A stretch of 39,591 nucleotides of DNA. It comes from Oligoflexia bacterium. GTDB lineage: Bacteria; Bdellovibrionota; UBA1018. The stretch covers positions 1-39,591 of the forward strand of contig JACMQW010000069.1 in assembly GCA_014376785.1 (NCBI GenBank). The letters are read 5' to 3'. Both the position numbers and the translations under genes were made by a program. Shown here piece after piece: positions 1 to 7,950 of the stretch (within the stretch, counting starts at the first letter, position 1; the number at the start of each line of letters is the position of its first letter). Under the pieces are notes generated by a model. That model was given only the letters and a program-made list of their open reading frames with translations, did no database searches and was not told the DNA's origin.

Positions 1-32
1 ACGAGCCGATAAAGTCGCGCAGACGGGCCGAT

Positions 33-824
33 TTGTCTCATGACTTGATCGGGAGCTCGCACGGAGTTAAGCCAGTCACTCCACCCCCCTATGCTCAGGA
101 TAAATCGATGCCCTATTTCCTTGCCCCTCCCATTCGAAAAAAAGACCCCGCGCTCTGGGGCGAAGGCTCTCCCTATTCGACCGAAGTGATCTACGACATC
201 TGCTCGGGCAATCCAGTGGATCCACCGATCCACTACGAGAGCCATCGAGTAAAGCCGCATAGTGTTTGCCACTTCGACGCTCCCGGACACATCCATGCAG
301 ACGGATTGAAAATCGACGGACTCTACGAAAAAGATCCGACTCTCTTTTACGGTGCCGTCGCGCTGCTTGTTTTCGAAGCACCAAAATTCGCCCCGCATTC
401 AAACGCACCTCATATCCAGCACTGGGAAATCAGCCAGAGCGAACTAAAAGTTGCTTTGGGTAAAGTCGAGATGCGAAGCCCTTTGAAAAAACTGATCATC
501 AGCTTTCAACAAATTCCATCCGACTTTTACCAATCAAAAACTCACGCGCTGACTTTATCCGAAGACGCCGCGAAGTACCTGAGGAAGGTGCCGGGATTCA
601 ACCTTTTCGGAACTCCCTGGAAATCGGCGGATTTTCAACCCGGCAGCCGGAAGCGCCCTGTGCATCATGCGCTTCTTCCCCAAGCGGGCATTCTGGAGTG
701 CTTAAATCTAAGCGGCATTCCGGCCGGCGAATACTTCCTCGCCGCCCCACCGCTTCCGTTAGAAGGCGCGACCGAGTCTCCGGCCGCGCCTCTGCTTTTT
801 ACTCGTGAAGAGCTTCAGTTTTAA
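33..824 (+). CDS. Cyclase-family (kynurenine formamidase-like) metal hydrolase
   Basis: Probable metal-dependent hydrolase of the cyclase family (Pfam PF04199 type), which includes kynurenine formamidases. The metal-binding block is visible as HSVCHFDAPGH (H76, H80, D82, H86), close to the family pattern HxGTHxDxPxH but with VC replacing GT. The C-terminal part, IPAGEYFLAAPPLPLEGATE, matches the family's last strand and PL-EG turn. The start is uncertain. The frame is open to the left window edge; TTG at 33 is the first start seen and ATG at 108 is a good alternative. The substrate cannot be told from sequence, and no tryptophan-pathway gene is nearby. Confidence 0.7.
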   Translation: MSHDLIGSSHGVKPVTPPPYAQDKSMPYFLAPPIRKKDPALWGEGSPYSTEVIYDICSGNPVDPPIHYESHRVKPHSVCHFDAPGHIHADGLKIDGLYEKDPTLFYGAVALLVFEAPKFAPHSNAPHIQHWEISQSELKVALGKVEMRSPLKKLIISFQQIPSDFYQSKTHALTLSEDAAKYLRKVPGFNLFGTPWKSADFQPGSRKRPVHHALLPQAGILECLNLSGIPAGEYFLAAPPLPLEGATESPAAPLLFTREELQF

Positions 825-847
825 AACGCGCATGAACGATTCAGAAA

Positions 848-1546
848 TTACGGCATATCAAACAACAAAAATTCGCTGCCTTTTACCCAAGTTAACTTGA
901 GCTGCGAAACTTTCTCGATTCCCGCTCCATCACCGCTCGAAAGTTTCTCTCCCTCGACTTCGACCTCGCCAGAAATCACCTGAACCCAGAGATGGCGATG
1001 ATCGAACGTCTTCAAATGTTTTTCGCCTGCGTCCTGCGCCTTTGCCACATAGAGATCGACGTCTTGGTTCAGAGTGATGGATCCATTTTTGCCTGACTTC
1101 GAGGCAACCAAAACGAGATCGCTACAACCGAAATCTCCCTCAAACGATTTCTGACCATAGCCGGGTGTTAATTCCTCCTGATCCGGCATGATCCAAATCT
1201 GGAGAAAATGAGTGGGCTCTTTTTCTTGATGGTTCTTTTCAGAATGCCGGATGCCGGTACCCGCAGTGAGTCGCTGAACTTCGCCCGGCCGAATGACCGT
1301 CTCATTACCCATCGAGTCTTTATGTTCGAGGGCCCCCTTCACCACATAGGAAAGAATTTCCATGTCCCGGTGCGAATGGGTTCCAAACCCAGTACCGCCA
1401 TCAATCCGGTCCTCGTTGATGACCCGAAGTGGACCGAAGCCCATTTGACGAGGGTCGTAGTAGTCTGCAAATGAAAAAGTGTGGTTCGACTTCAGCCATC
1501 CGTGATCGGCAAAGCCCCGTTCCTTCGATCTTCTCAGTGTGATCAT
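848..1546 (-). CDS. Pirin family protein (YhhW-like)
   Basis: Bicupin of the pirin family. The N-terminal cupin has the metal ligands H57, H59, H101 and E103 in GFGTHSHRDME and GTGIRHSEKN, at the same positions I recall for E. coli YhhW, a pirin with quercetin 2,3-dioxygenase activity. The length of 232 residues is normal for the YhhW subgroup. The second cupin (about 140-232) carries a degenerate barrel, as is usual. The protein is expected in the cytoplasm and has no signal peptide. The physiological substrate in this organism is unknown. It stands alone, convergent with the cyclase-family gene. Confidence 0.9.
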   Translation of the reverse strand: MITLRRSKERGFADHGWLKSNHTFSFADYYDPRQMGFGPLRVINEDRIDGGTGFGTHSHRDMEILSYVVKGALEHKDSMGNETVIRPGEVQRLTAGTGIRHSEKNHQEKEPTHFLQIWIMPDQEELTPGYGQKSFEGDFGCSDLVLVASKSGKNGSITLNQDVDLYVAKAQDAGEKHLKTFDHRHLWVQVISGEVEVEGEKLSSGDGAGIEKVSQLKLTWVKGSEFLLFDMP

Positions 1547-1704
1547 AGAATTCTCCCAGGTCAGCGGGGAAGCGGAATGCCCCTCTTGATGCCTACACTA
1601 AAGAAAAGAGTCATTTAGTAATAATGTCCATTTCTAATGAAGATGATCCATTTATCTGATCATGTTCGGCAGAGATCAACCTGGGGCTTCACAGCATCAA
1701 AACG

Positions 1705-2304
1705 TTATTTCGCCTCAAATCCCGCCGTAATTTTAGGTAACACGGTTAGAACGAAACGATCATTCTTCGGAGCTTCGTAAGATTTAAAGGACCAGAAGCC
1801 GGCATTCATTCCGGTAGAAACCCAAGAACGAGTACTTCCTAAGTAAAATTGATAACCGCCATAAAATTCGTTTGAGAGCGACCAGCCTGCGTAAACTTTT
1901 CCGTCCTCACTCGTCAGCCGATCATGCGCAAGCCAAGCGTCGTATTCGACGACCGTAGACGTGTGAAAGAGAAACTGTTTCGCTCCGATGATCAGCGCAT
2001 TCGAATCCATCGATCCGCCGTTTATTTTTCCATTGTCCTTCATCGTCCAGGCTTGCCGACCAAAGCCGATCACAAGATCCGCGCCGTTTGAGATGGGTAG
2101 GAGAACTTTCACTTCATAAGTGCTGAAAGGTTTTAAGGGCCAAAGGATATTCAGTTCGATTCCCACTTCGCGATCGACGTGCCGAGCATAATTAGAGCTA
2201 TCTGCGGATGCTCTGAGAATGAACCCATTTACTGTAACAACGAACACTCCTATCAACCAAAGGCCTTGGATCCAGCAGCGGAAAATCGTGTCTTTCTTCT
2301 TCAT
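1705..2304 (-). CDS. Exported protein of unknown function, possible outer-membrane barrel
   Basis: I do not recognise this family. The start at 2304 was chosen over the longer frame (to 2361) because GAGG sits five bases upstream and the protein then begins with a classical signal peptide, MKKKDTIFRCW followed by a hydrophobic stretch ending near ASA-DSS. The mature part of about 165 residues alternates polar and hydrophobic residues with many aromatics and glycines (for example YAGWSLSNEFYGGYQFYLGS), which suggests a small beta-barrel. No motif points to an activity. Confidence 0.6.
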   Translation of the reverse strand: MKKKDTIFRCWIQGLWLIGVFVVTVNGFILRASADSSNYARHVDREVGIELNILWPLKPFSTYEVKVLLPISNGADLVIGFGRQAWTMKDNGKINGGSMDSNALIIGAKQFLFHTSTVVEYDAWLAHDRLTSEDGKVYAGWSLSNEFYGGYQFYLGSTRSWVSTGMNAGFWSFKSYEAPKNDRFVLTVLPKITAGFEAK

Positions 2305-2391
2305 TTTTTCCTCGTCCTTGCCGACGCAACCACTTCTACAGATGCAGGCATTTCGAATCATCTAGATCTCCGTTGGAGCTAGAAATTAAAC

Positions 2392-2643
2392 CTAGAACTT
2401 ACTCCGAAAATTCTTCATATCAGGTGTCATTTCACCCCCGTCCGGAGAAAAACTAAAACCCGCTTTTGAGACTTCTTCGCCCGCCGCTAGGCACTTCATT
2501 AATTCGGACTCGCCCATGGGAGAGGCAATATACAGCCCATCGGAAGTCTGGATCCCATCTCCCCCGGCTCCTCGGATTTTAGCCAGCAGTGTTTGTTGGT
2601 CGACCTCACCGCTGACTCCCAGCTTGATTCGGAAGAATTTCAT
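2392..2643 (-). CDS. Small hypothetical protein, 83 residues
   Basis: I do not recognise this protein. It begins MKFFRIKLGVSGEVDQ and has no signal peptide or membrane segment. The start lies five bases after the stop of the upstream exported protein gene and has no clear ribosome binding site, so translation is probably coupled to that gene. The composition is balanced, which argues against a chance frame. No function is offered. Confidence 0.5.
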   Translation of the reverse strand: MKFFRIKLGVSGEVDQQTLLAKIRGAGGDGIQTSDGLYIASPMGESELMKCLAAGEEVSKAGFSFSPDGGEMTPDMKNFRSKF

Positions 2644-2648
2644 TTCGG

Positions 2649-2999
2649 CTACGGATTGCCGTAGGGGGTCGTTTGCAATCCACCGGGACTAGACGAGGTC
2701 CCTCCGGTAGCGGCCGAACCTGCAGGCGGCATCTGTCCCCCACTCCGTGCACGTCCCATCGGTTTATCCCGACCGTTCGTCGACATCGAAGACGACCTTC
2801 CATCTTTCGTTCGACGAATGATGGTCTTATTTTTCAAAAGTGTGCCGGTGCTCGGAGTGTCCAACCCAGGGCTTGAAGTGCTAGCCGCCGCGCTCTGCTC
2901 TTCGCTAGGAACCGGGTCCGATGCAGAAGCCGGGGATGCTAAACCTAAGGTCGATAGGAGAAGGCTAGCGGAGAGAAACAGTGAGTCGAATTTTTTCAT
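2649..2999 (-). CDS. Small exported low-complexity protein
   Basis: A protein of 116 residues with a clear signal peptide (MKKFDSLFLSASLLLSTLGL, cleavage near ASA-SDP) and a mature part rich in Ser, Gly, Pro and Thr, with the central segment KNKTIIRRTKDGR. No domain is recognised. The start at 2999 is preferred over 3020 because AGGA lies about six bases upstream and the signal peptide then starts with MKK. It forms a two-gene unit with the 83-residue gene that follows. The upstream spacer holds two strong hairpins. Confidence 0.55.
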   Translation of the reverse strand: MKKFDSLFLSASLLLSTLGLASPASASDPVPSEEQSAAASTSSPGLDTPSTGTLLKNKTIIRRTKDGRSSSMSTNGRDKPMGRARSGGQMPPAGSAATGGTSSSPGGLQTTPYGNP

Positions 3000-3109
3000 A
3001 AGCGTTCCTTTGAAAGACATTGGATGCGAACTTCATTCCACGTCAGAACGACCCGCGCCACAACCTCTTTTTTCTGAGATTTCCGAATCTCGGCTTAGAA
3101 TTTCCCCCA

Positions 3110-3155
3110 ATTCACGAAGGAAAGCCTTTAATCCAAAAGGCTTTCCTTCGTGAAT
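3110..3155. repeat. Perfect 20-bp inverted repeat with 6-nt loop
   Basis: The arms at 3110-3129 and 3136-3155 are exact reverse complements (ATTCACGAAGGAAAGCCTTT) separated by AATCCA. The hairpin lies between the phospholipase-D-like gene and the next gene downstream on the minus strand. Neither side has a run of T, so it is not a textbook intrinsic terminator. It could be a processing or mRNA-stability element, a cruciform, or a dispersed repeat unit. Confidence 0.8.
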
Positions 3156-3188
3156 CCATAAATGCCCAAATCGTCTCGTTCAACGCCT

Positions 3189-3227
3189 ACTTTAATTCGA
3201 CGGGCACGCAGCCCTGCGAATTAAAGT
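3189..3227. repeat. Second inverted repeat, 11-bp arms plus inner stem
   Basis: The arms ACTTTAATTCG (3189-3199) and CGAATTAAAGT (3217-3227) are exact complements. An inner GGGC/GCCC stem closes on ACGCA after a two-by-two internal loop. It sits about 30 bases beyond the stop codon of the phospholipase-D-like gene and may help end or protect that transcript. There is no T-run. Confidence 0.7.
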
Positions 3228-3259
3228 CAGCCGAAATCATCCGAAAAAAGTGACTGAAA

Positions 3260-4564
3260 CTAAAGCAAACCGCGGAGAATGGGAACGACGAGGTAGCGAA
3301 GCAATTGCATTTTTGCGACCTTGGTCCAAGGCACTCCCGGAAAACGACTCGATTTGCCCATCGGTTTTCCATCATGGCCGATTTGATTCGCCCATTTTAA
3401 ATTATCATCCATCGCGATTCTGAGTTCTTGAGCGATTTCTGGATCCTCAACGTAAGAAATCGTTTCCGCATTTAAGTCGCGTGAGATCGGATCCAGGTTG
3501 AAACTGCCGATGACTGAGACATGGTTATCGATGATGGAAGATTTGATGTGAAAGGTGCGATCGCCCGAGTATTCCCAGAGCTCGATTCCCATTCTGATGA
3601 GTGTGCGCCGTCTCGCTAAATAACCGGCTTGGGAAGTCAGCACGTCGTTGGATGCGAGAGAGTTCGTCAGGATTCGGATGTGAACGCCGCGATCCACCGC
3701 GCGCTTGAGCACTCTGAGAAAACTACCATTCACGGTCAGGTAAGCCGTTTCGATCGTGATACTCTCTCTTGCACGGTCCATGAGCGCGTAAATTTCATCG
3801 CCGACGCGTTTGTGAAATTTCCTTTGTCCGATTTGGTCGTGGATAAAGTGAACCTTGGAATCCGTGTGGGCGGCGCGAGTCCAATCAAAATTGCTGTTCA
3901 AACACCAAGCGGCATCGATGGAGAGTTGCTCAGCGGCGCGCGCAATTTTATCGCCCGCATCTTCAACCGATTCTCCGCGCAAGGCACGGATGCGGAAATA
4001 GACGATGTCAGAGTTCCAAAGATCTCGGAAATACTTCGATGCTTCCTCGACTGCTTCGCCTTGAATGATCACATCGCGGTCTTGAAAAAGATTCTTAGCC
4101 GGCAATTCGAAATAACCGGCCTCCATATTCCTGCCGCCCATCAGGAGGGTCTCCTGATCCACCACCATGAATTTCACATGCATGGAATGAAACCAGGTGT
4201 TCGGAAACAGAATCCGAAAAGGGAGGTACTCCCGCACTTGCACCCCAAAGGAAGCGAGGTAGAGGCGGGTTGCGGGAGAAATGTGGCTCGCGCCGGCGTC
4301 GACGATCAGCTGAACTTTCACATGGCGGACTTCAGCCGCTTCTTTCAGAAGGCCTAAGATCTGACGAGCCTGCAAATCATCAGACCAGGCATAATAGGAG
4401 AGATCGATACTGACTTTCGCATGCTGAATGAGATCGATACGCGCTTGAAAAGCCTCATTAGGATTGTTCAAAATACGGTAAACATCCGCACGAGCAAATT
4501 TGTTGAAACCAAGGACTAAAATCGCTGCAGAAGCGAGGGTAAGGAACTTTCGACGAAGACGCAT
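3260..4564 (-). CDS. Exported phospholipase-D-like protein (ClsC/YmdC type)
   Basis: Two-domain phospholipase D superfamily protein, related in layout to cardiolipin synthase C. Both HKD catalytic motifs are intact. The first is HVKFMVVD with GGRN (H129, K131, D136, N146), and the second is HIKSSIID with GSFN (H339, K341, D346, N356). A signal peptide, MRLRRKFLTLASAAILVLGF ending near ARA-DV, predicts export to the periplasm or outer membrane. The length of 434 residues suits the family. The enzyme could make cardiolipin or hydrolyse phospholipids; sequence alone does not decide. No strong ribosome binding site is seen. A second exported phospholipase-D-like gene lies at 22178-23470. Confidence 0.85.
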   Translation of the reverse strand: MRLRRKFLTLASAAILVLGFNKFARADVYRILNNPNEAFQARIDLIQHAKVSIDLSYYAWSDDLQARQILGLLKEAAEVRHVKVQLIVDAGASHISPATRLYLASFGVQVREYLPFRILFPNTWFHSMHVKFMVVDQETLLMGGRNMEAGYFELPAKNLFQDRDVIIQGEAVEEASKYFRDLWNSDIVYFRIRALRGESVEDAGDKIARAAEQLSIDAAWCLNSNFDWTRAAHTDSKVHFIHDQIGQRKFHKRVGDEIYALMDRARESITIETAYLTVNGSFLRVLKRAVDRGVHIRILTNSLASNDVLTSQAGYLARRRTLIRMGIELWEYSGDRTFHIKSSIIDNHVSVIGSFNLDPISRDLNAETISYVEDPEIAQELRIAMDDNLKWANQIGHDGKPMGKSSRFPGVPWTKVAKMQLLRYLVVPILRGLL

Positions 4565-4732
4565 TGGACGCTTTTAACACTCATAACGCATAACGTCAAC
4601 ACCGCTCACTGAGGACGCGGCAGTTAACTGAAACAGTTGACCGTGGGTTTTCAGGCCTCTGAAGGAAATCTTGTTTCGAAACGCCTCCAGCATCCCTAAT
4701 CTTAAGAGAATAACCTGGCTGATGGATGAACT

Positions 4733-6313
4733 ATGACAGAAAGCAACCGACTTGCCGCCTTGGAGAGTTTCCGTATCCTGGGAACTCCTCCGGAAGAAAT
4801 GTTTGATGAAGTCGCCAAACTTGCCGCGCAAATTTGCTCATGCGCGGAAGGCTTTCTTACTTTTGTTGATGCGGAAATCGCCTGGTGCAAATCCAGCTCT
4901 TCGATGCCCAAAGCGATCCCGCGGTCAGCAAGCTTTTCGGAAATTGTGGTTTCGAATCGCGACATTGTGATCATCGAAGACACGCTGAAAGACGGGCGAT
5001 TCAAAACGAAAGTTTTCGCTTCCGGGACGAAACCGTTTCGTTTCTTTGCCGGGGCACCCCTCATCACTTTGGAGGGCGACTGCCTCGGTGCGCTCGCCGT
5101 CATGGACTACTCCCCCCGAAAATTCAGTGAACTCGAGACTGAGAACCTGCGGCTTTTATCAAAAACGACGATGAGCCTACTCGAAATGCGCACAAAATTC
5201 CTACTGCGCGAGACGATGGGCGAAGCGATGAACCGCGGAGGTAACGCTTTCCTTCACGGTCTCTTAGAAAATCTCGCCGACGGCGTCGTCGCCTGCGACG
5301 AAAAAGGAGAACTCATCCTATTTAATCGCGCAAGTCGGGAGCTTCACGGACTCCACGAAGCGCCCGTCGATTCGACCAAATGGGGCGAGTACTACCGGCT
5401 CTTTCAACCGGATGGTACCACGCCACTTCAGTCCGAAGAAATCCCTCTCTTCAGAGCGTTCCGCTCCGAGACCGTTAAAGACCAAGAAATGTTTGTCCGC
5501 AGACGAGACGGTTCCGGAGTGAGGCTTCTCGCTTCGGGTAACCGACTGCAAAATATAGATGGGACACTCGGAGGCGCGGTCATCGTCATGAGGGACGTCA
5601 CCAAACGTTTCGAAGATGAAAAGGAACTCAGAGCCGCAAAAGAAGCGGTTGAAAAACTCAATCTAGACCTCGAGGACAAAATCCAAGTCCGCACCCATGA
5701 ACTTCGCAACTCCGAGCGTAGGTACCGATCGATCCTCGAACAGTCCCCTTTCCCGGTTCAAATATTTACGGTTGACGGATTGGCTCGTCAGGTAAATCGC
5801 GCGTGGGAAAACCTCTGGGAAGTTCCGGAGGGCTATGGCAGCGCAAATTGGGTTGGGCGCTACAACATTCTGAATGATCCAGAGCTGACTCATCTCGGAG
5901 TCCTCGATACGATCAAAATCGCATTCGCAGGCAACGCTGTATCGGTCGGCCCGGTTCAATACAAACCATCCGAAATCGGAACTTACGGAAAAATTCGTTG
6001 GATTCAAATGATTATAAACCCCGTGCGGGGAGCTGATGGATCGGTGCTTGAAATCCTGGTCGTGAGCATGGACGTTACTGATTCTCGAGTAGCTGAAGAA
6101 AAAATTCGTTCGAACGAACGCCTCCTTCAAGCCATCATCGACAACTCGTCCGCCGTTATTTATGTGAAGGACCTCGAAGGCCGTAATGTTCTGACGAACC
6201 GAGCCTACGAAACGATTTTTAATTTACCGCCTGGAGGAGCGATCGGGAGATTCGACTTCGAGATTTTTCCTGCGGAAATTTCGGGAAAACTTCGGGAAAT
6301 GACCTACGCGTGA
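4733..6313 (+). CDS. Hybrid histidine kinase, N-terminal part (GAF and PAS domains), frame-disrupted
   Basis: Sensor half of a hybrid histidine kinase. Residues 5-150 form a GAF domain of the type starting RLAALESFRILGTPPEE. A PAS domain (about 175-290) ends in VIVMRDVTKRFEDEKEL and is followed by a coiled coil. A second PAS (about 335-450) follows, then the first half of a third PAS starting near 455. The frame stops at TGA 6311-6313, in the middle of the third PAS. The next frame continues that same domain exactly, so one base appears to be missing near 6297-6300 (AAA where AAAA restores LRENDLRVIHTRDG). The GTG of the second frame overlaps the stop as GTGA. No transmembrane segment is seen, so the sensor is probably cytoplasmic. 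Confidence 0.85.
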   Translation: MTESNRLAALESFRILGTPPEEMFDEVAKLAAQICSCAEGFLTFVDAEIAWCKSSSSMPKAIPRSASFSEIVVSNRDIVIIEDTLKDGRFKTKVFASGTKPFRFFAGAPLITLEGDCLGALAVMDYSPRKFSELETENLRLLSKTTMSLLEMRTKFLLRETMGEAMNRGGNAFLHGLLENLADGVVACDEKGELILFNRASRELHGLHEAPVDSTKWGEYYRLFQPDGTTPLQSEEIPLFRAFRSETVKDQEMFVRRRDGSGVRLLASGNRLQNIDGTLGGAVIVMRDVTKRFEDEKELRAAKEAVEKLNLDLEDKIQVRTHELRNSERRYRSILEQSPFPVQIFTVDGLARQVNRAWENLWEVPEGYGSANWVGRYNILNDPELTHLGVLDTIKIAFAGNAVSVGPVQYKPSEIGTYGKIRWIQMIINPVRGADGSVLEILVVSMDVTDSRVAEEKIRSNERLLQAIIDNSSAVIYVKDLEGRNVLTNRAYETIFNLPPGGAIGRFDFEIFPAEISGKLREMTYA

Positions 6314-7668
6314 TTCACACTCGGGATGGAACCCGTGAAGAAGAAGAAGTTCCGCATGCAGATGGACTCCATACCTACGTTTCTCTGAAATTTCCTTTGC
6401 TGGATGAAAAAGGTGAAGTCATGGGGATCGCCGGCGTTTCGACGGACGTTACTTCCTTAAAACGGAGCGAAGCAGAAAAAGCCGATCTTCGCATCCAAAA
6501 CGAAACCGCTCGGGAAACTTCACGACTAAAATCAGAATTCATCGCGAACATGAGCCATGAGATTCGCACGCCAATTAACGGGGTCATCGGGACGTCCGAT
6601 CTTCTATTAGAATCGCGGCTCGATCCCGAGCAACTGAAATATGCAAAAGCCGTTCGAACATCGGCCGAGGGACTGCTCACAATTATTAACGATATTCTCG
6701 ATTTCAGTAAGATCGAGGCTGGAAAACTCGATGTGGAATCGGTGGTCTTCAGCCCATCTCAAATTCTTTCGGATGTGGAACAGACTTTAGGTTTTTCCAT
6801 CCGGCAGAAAAAATTGGCGATCAAGGAAAAAAATTCTTCGAGTGTGCCGCACAGTATTTTCGGGGACCCTGGCCGCATTCGGCAGGTCCTCATTAATCTC
6901 GTGGGGAACGCGCTTAAGTTTACTGCGGAAGGAGAAATTGAAATCAGCGTGACCACTGAGAAAGATCACCTCTGTTACTCCGTTCGTGACACCGGGATCG
7001 GAATGACAAGAGATGAAATCTCCCGTCTTTTCGAACCCTTCGCGCAAGCCGACCAAAGTGTCACGAAGCGCTTCGGAGGAACGGGGCTTGGCCTCTCGAT
7101 TTCCAGACGGTTAGTGGAACTCATGGGTGGCAAAATCGGGGTTTCCAGCGAATTTGGAAAAGGGGCAACGTTTTGGTTTACTCTACCTTGTGTCGAGGCC
7201 TCTCCCACTCCGGAAAAAAGACACCTGCTTTCGGTTGAAAACCTTGAACCTCCCTCATCCGTCGCCAAGCGGATTTTGCTCGTGGAAGATAACGTCGTAA
7301 ACCAAGTCATCACCGTAAAAATGCTCCAAAAGCTTGGCCATATTGTAGAAGTAGCTACAAATGGGCTTGAAGCATTAACCGCCCTAGCACGCGCGGAATT
7401 TGACCTCGTCATCATGGATTGCCAGATGCCCGAAATGGACGGCTACACCGCTACCCGCGAAATCAGAAAGCGCGAAGCCAGGGGCATTTACCGGTGGTCG
7501 CACGTCCCGATCGTAGCCTTGACTGCGAATGCGATGAAAGAAGACGAAGCGAAATGCCTTTTAAGCGGGATGGATGCCTACTTGACTAAACCCATTCAGC
7601 GAGACGCCCTTCAATGGACGGTTGAGAAATGGACAAAACGGACGCCTGAGTCAACAAGCAAGGGATGA
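6310..7668 (+). CDS. Hybrid histidine kinase, C-terminal part (PAS remainder, HisKA, HATPase_c, receiver)
   Basis: Transmitter half of the same kinase. Residues 1-50 complete the third PAS domain (VPHADGLHTYVSLKFPLLDE, then GIAGVSTDVT). HisKA follows with the phospho-accepting H83 in FIANMSHEIRTPINGV. The ATPase domain has N200 in the N box, the G1 box DTGIGM and the G2 box GGTGLGLS. The receiver domain (about 320-440) has the acidic pair ED at 326-327, phospho-acceptor D370 in VIMDCQMPEMDG, and TKP near the end. All catalytic boxes are intact, which suggests a recent frame break, a sequence error, or expression by coupled restart at the GTGA overlap. The output partner is not visible nearby. 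Confidence 0.85.
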   Translation: MIHTRDGTREEEEVPHADGLHTYVSLKFPLLDEKGEVMGIAGVSTDVTSLKRSEAEKADLRIQNETARETSRLKSEFIANMSHEIRTPINGVIGTSDLLLESRLDPEQLKYAKAVRTSAEGLLTIINDILDFSKIEAGKLDVESVVFSPSQILSDVEQTLGFSIRQKKLAIKEKNSSSVPHSIFGDPGRIRQVLINLVGNALKFTAEGEIEISVTTEKDHLCYSVRDTGIGMTRDEISRLFEPFAQADQSVTKRFGGTGLGLSISRRLVELMGGKIGVSSEFGKGATFWFTLPCVEASPTPEKRHLLSVENLEPPSSVAKRILLVEDNVVNQVITVKMLQKLGHIVEVATNGLEALTALARAEFDLVIMDCQMPEMDGYTATREIRKREARGIYRWSHVPIVALTANAMKEDEAKCLLSGMDAYLTKPIQRDALQWTVEKWTKRTPESTSKG

Positions 7669-7950
7669 GACAGTCCGACGTAAAGGCTCCAACTGAGAGA
7701 AAAGCAAAAGCTCAGGGAGAGAAAAACGACCATTGATTGGTAAGCTAGAGCGAACGAAAAGGTTTTCATACGACTGACTAAAGCAAACGCCTCGCCAGCC
7801 CTTATTCGAATAAAAGCCGAAGACGGCGATTAAAGGAAGTGAATGACACAGGGCTACTCCGTGAAGTGACGCTCAGGTGACCCTCCCTAAAAATCAGGCC
7901 GGCCGTCGAAACAGTGGCAAAATCTTACTCTTTCCCGTTAACTTCCAGAA

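Noticed and set aside
3629-4357. Long plus-strand frame of 242 codons
   Set aside because: It lies fully antisense to the phospholipase-D-like gene, which has both HKD motifs; the frame has no recognisable domain or ribosome binding site.
5663-6130. Minus-strand frame of 155 codons inside the kinase gene
   Set aside because: It is antisense to clear PAS-domain coding sequence and has no motif of its own.
6290-6315. Programmed ribosomal frameshift in the kinase
   Set aside because: No classical slippery heptamer or following structure is evident; a plain one-base loss or coupled restart explains the junction more simply.
7669-7950. Gap of about 280 bases checked for tRNA, small RNA and terminator
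   Set aside because: No cloverleaf, strong hairpin with T-run or convincing small frame was seen.
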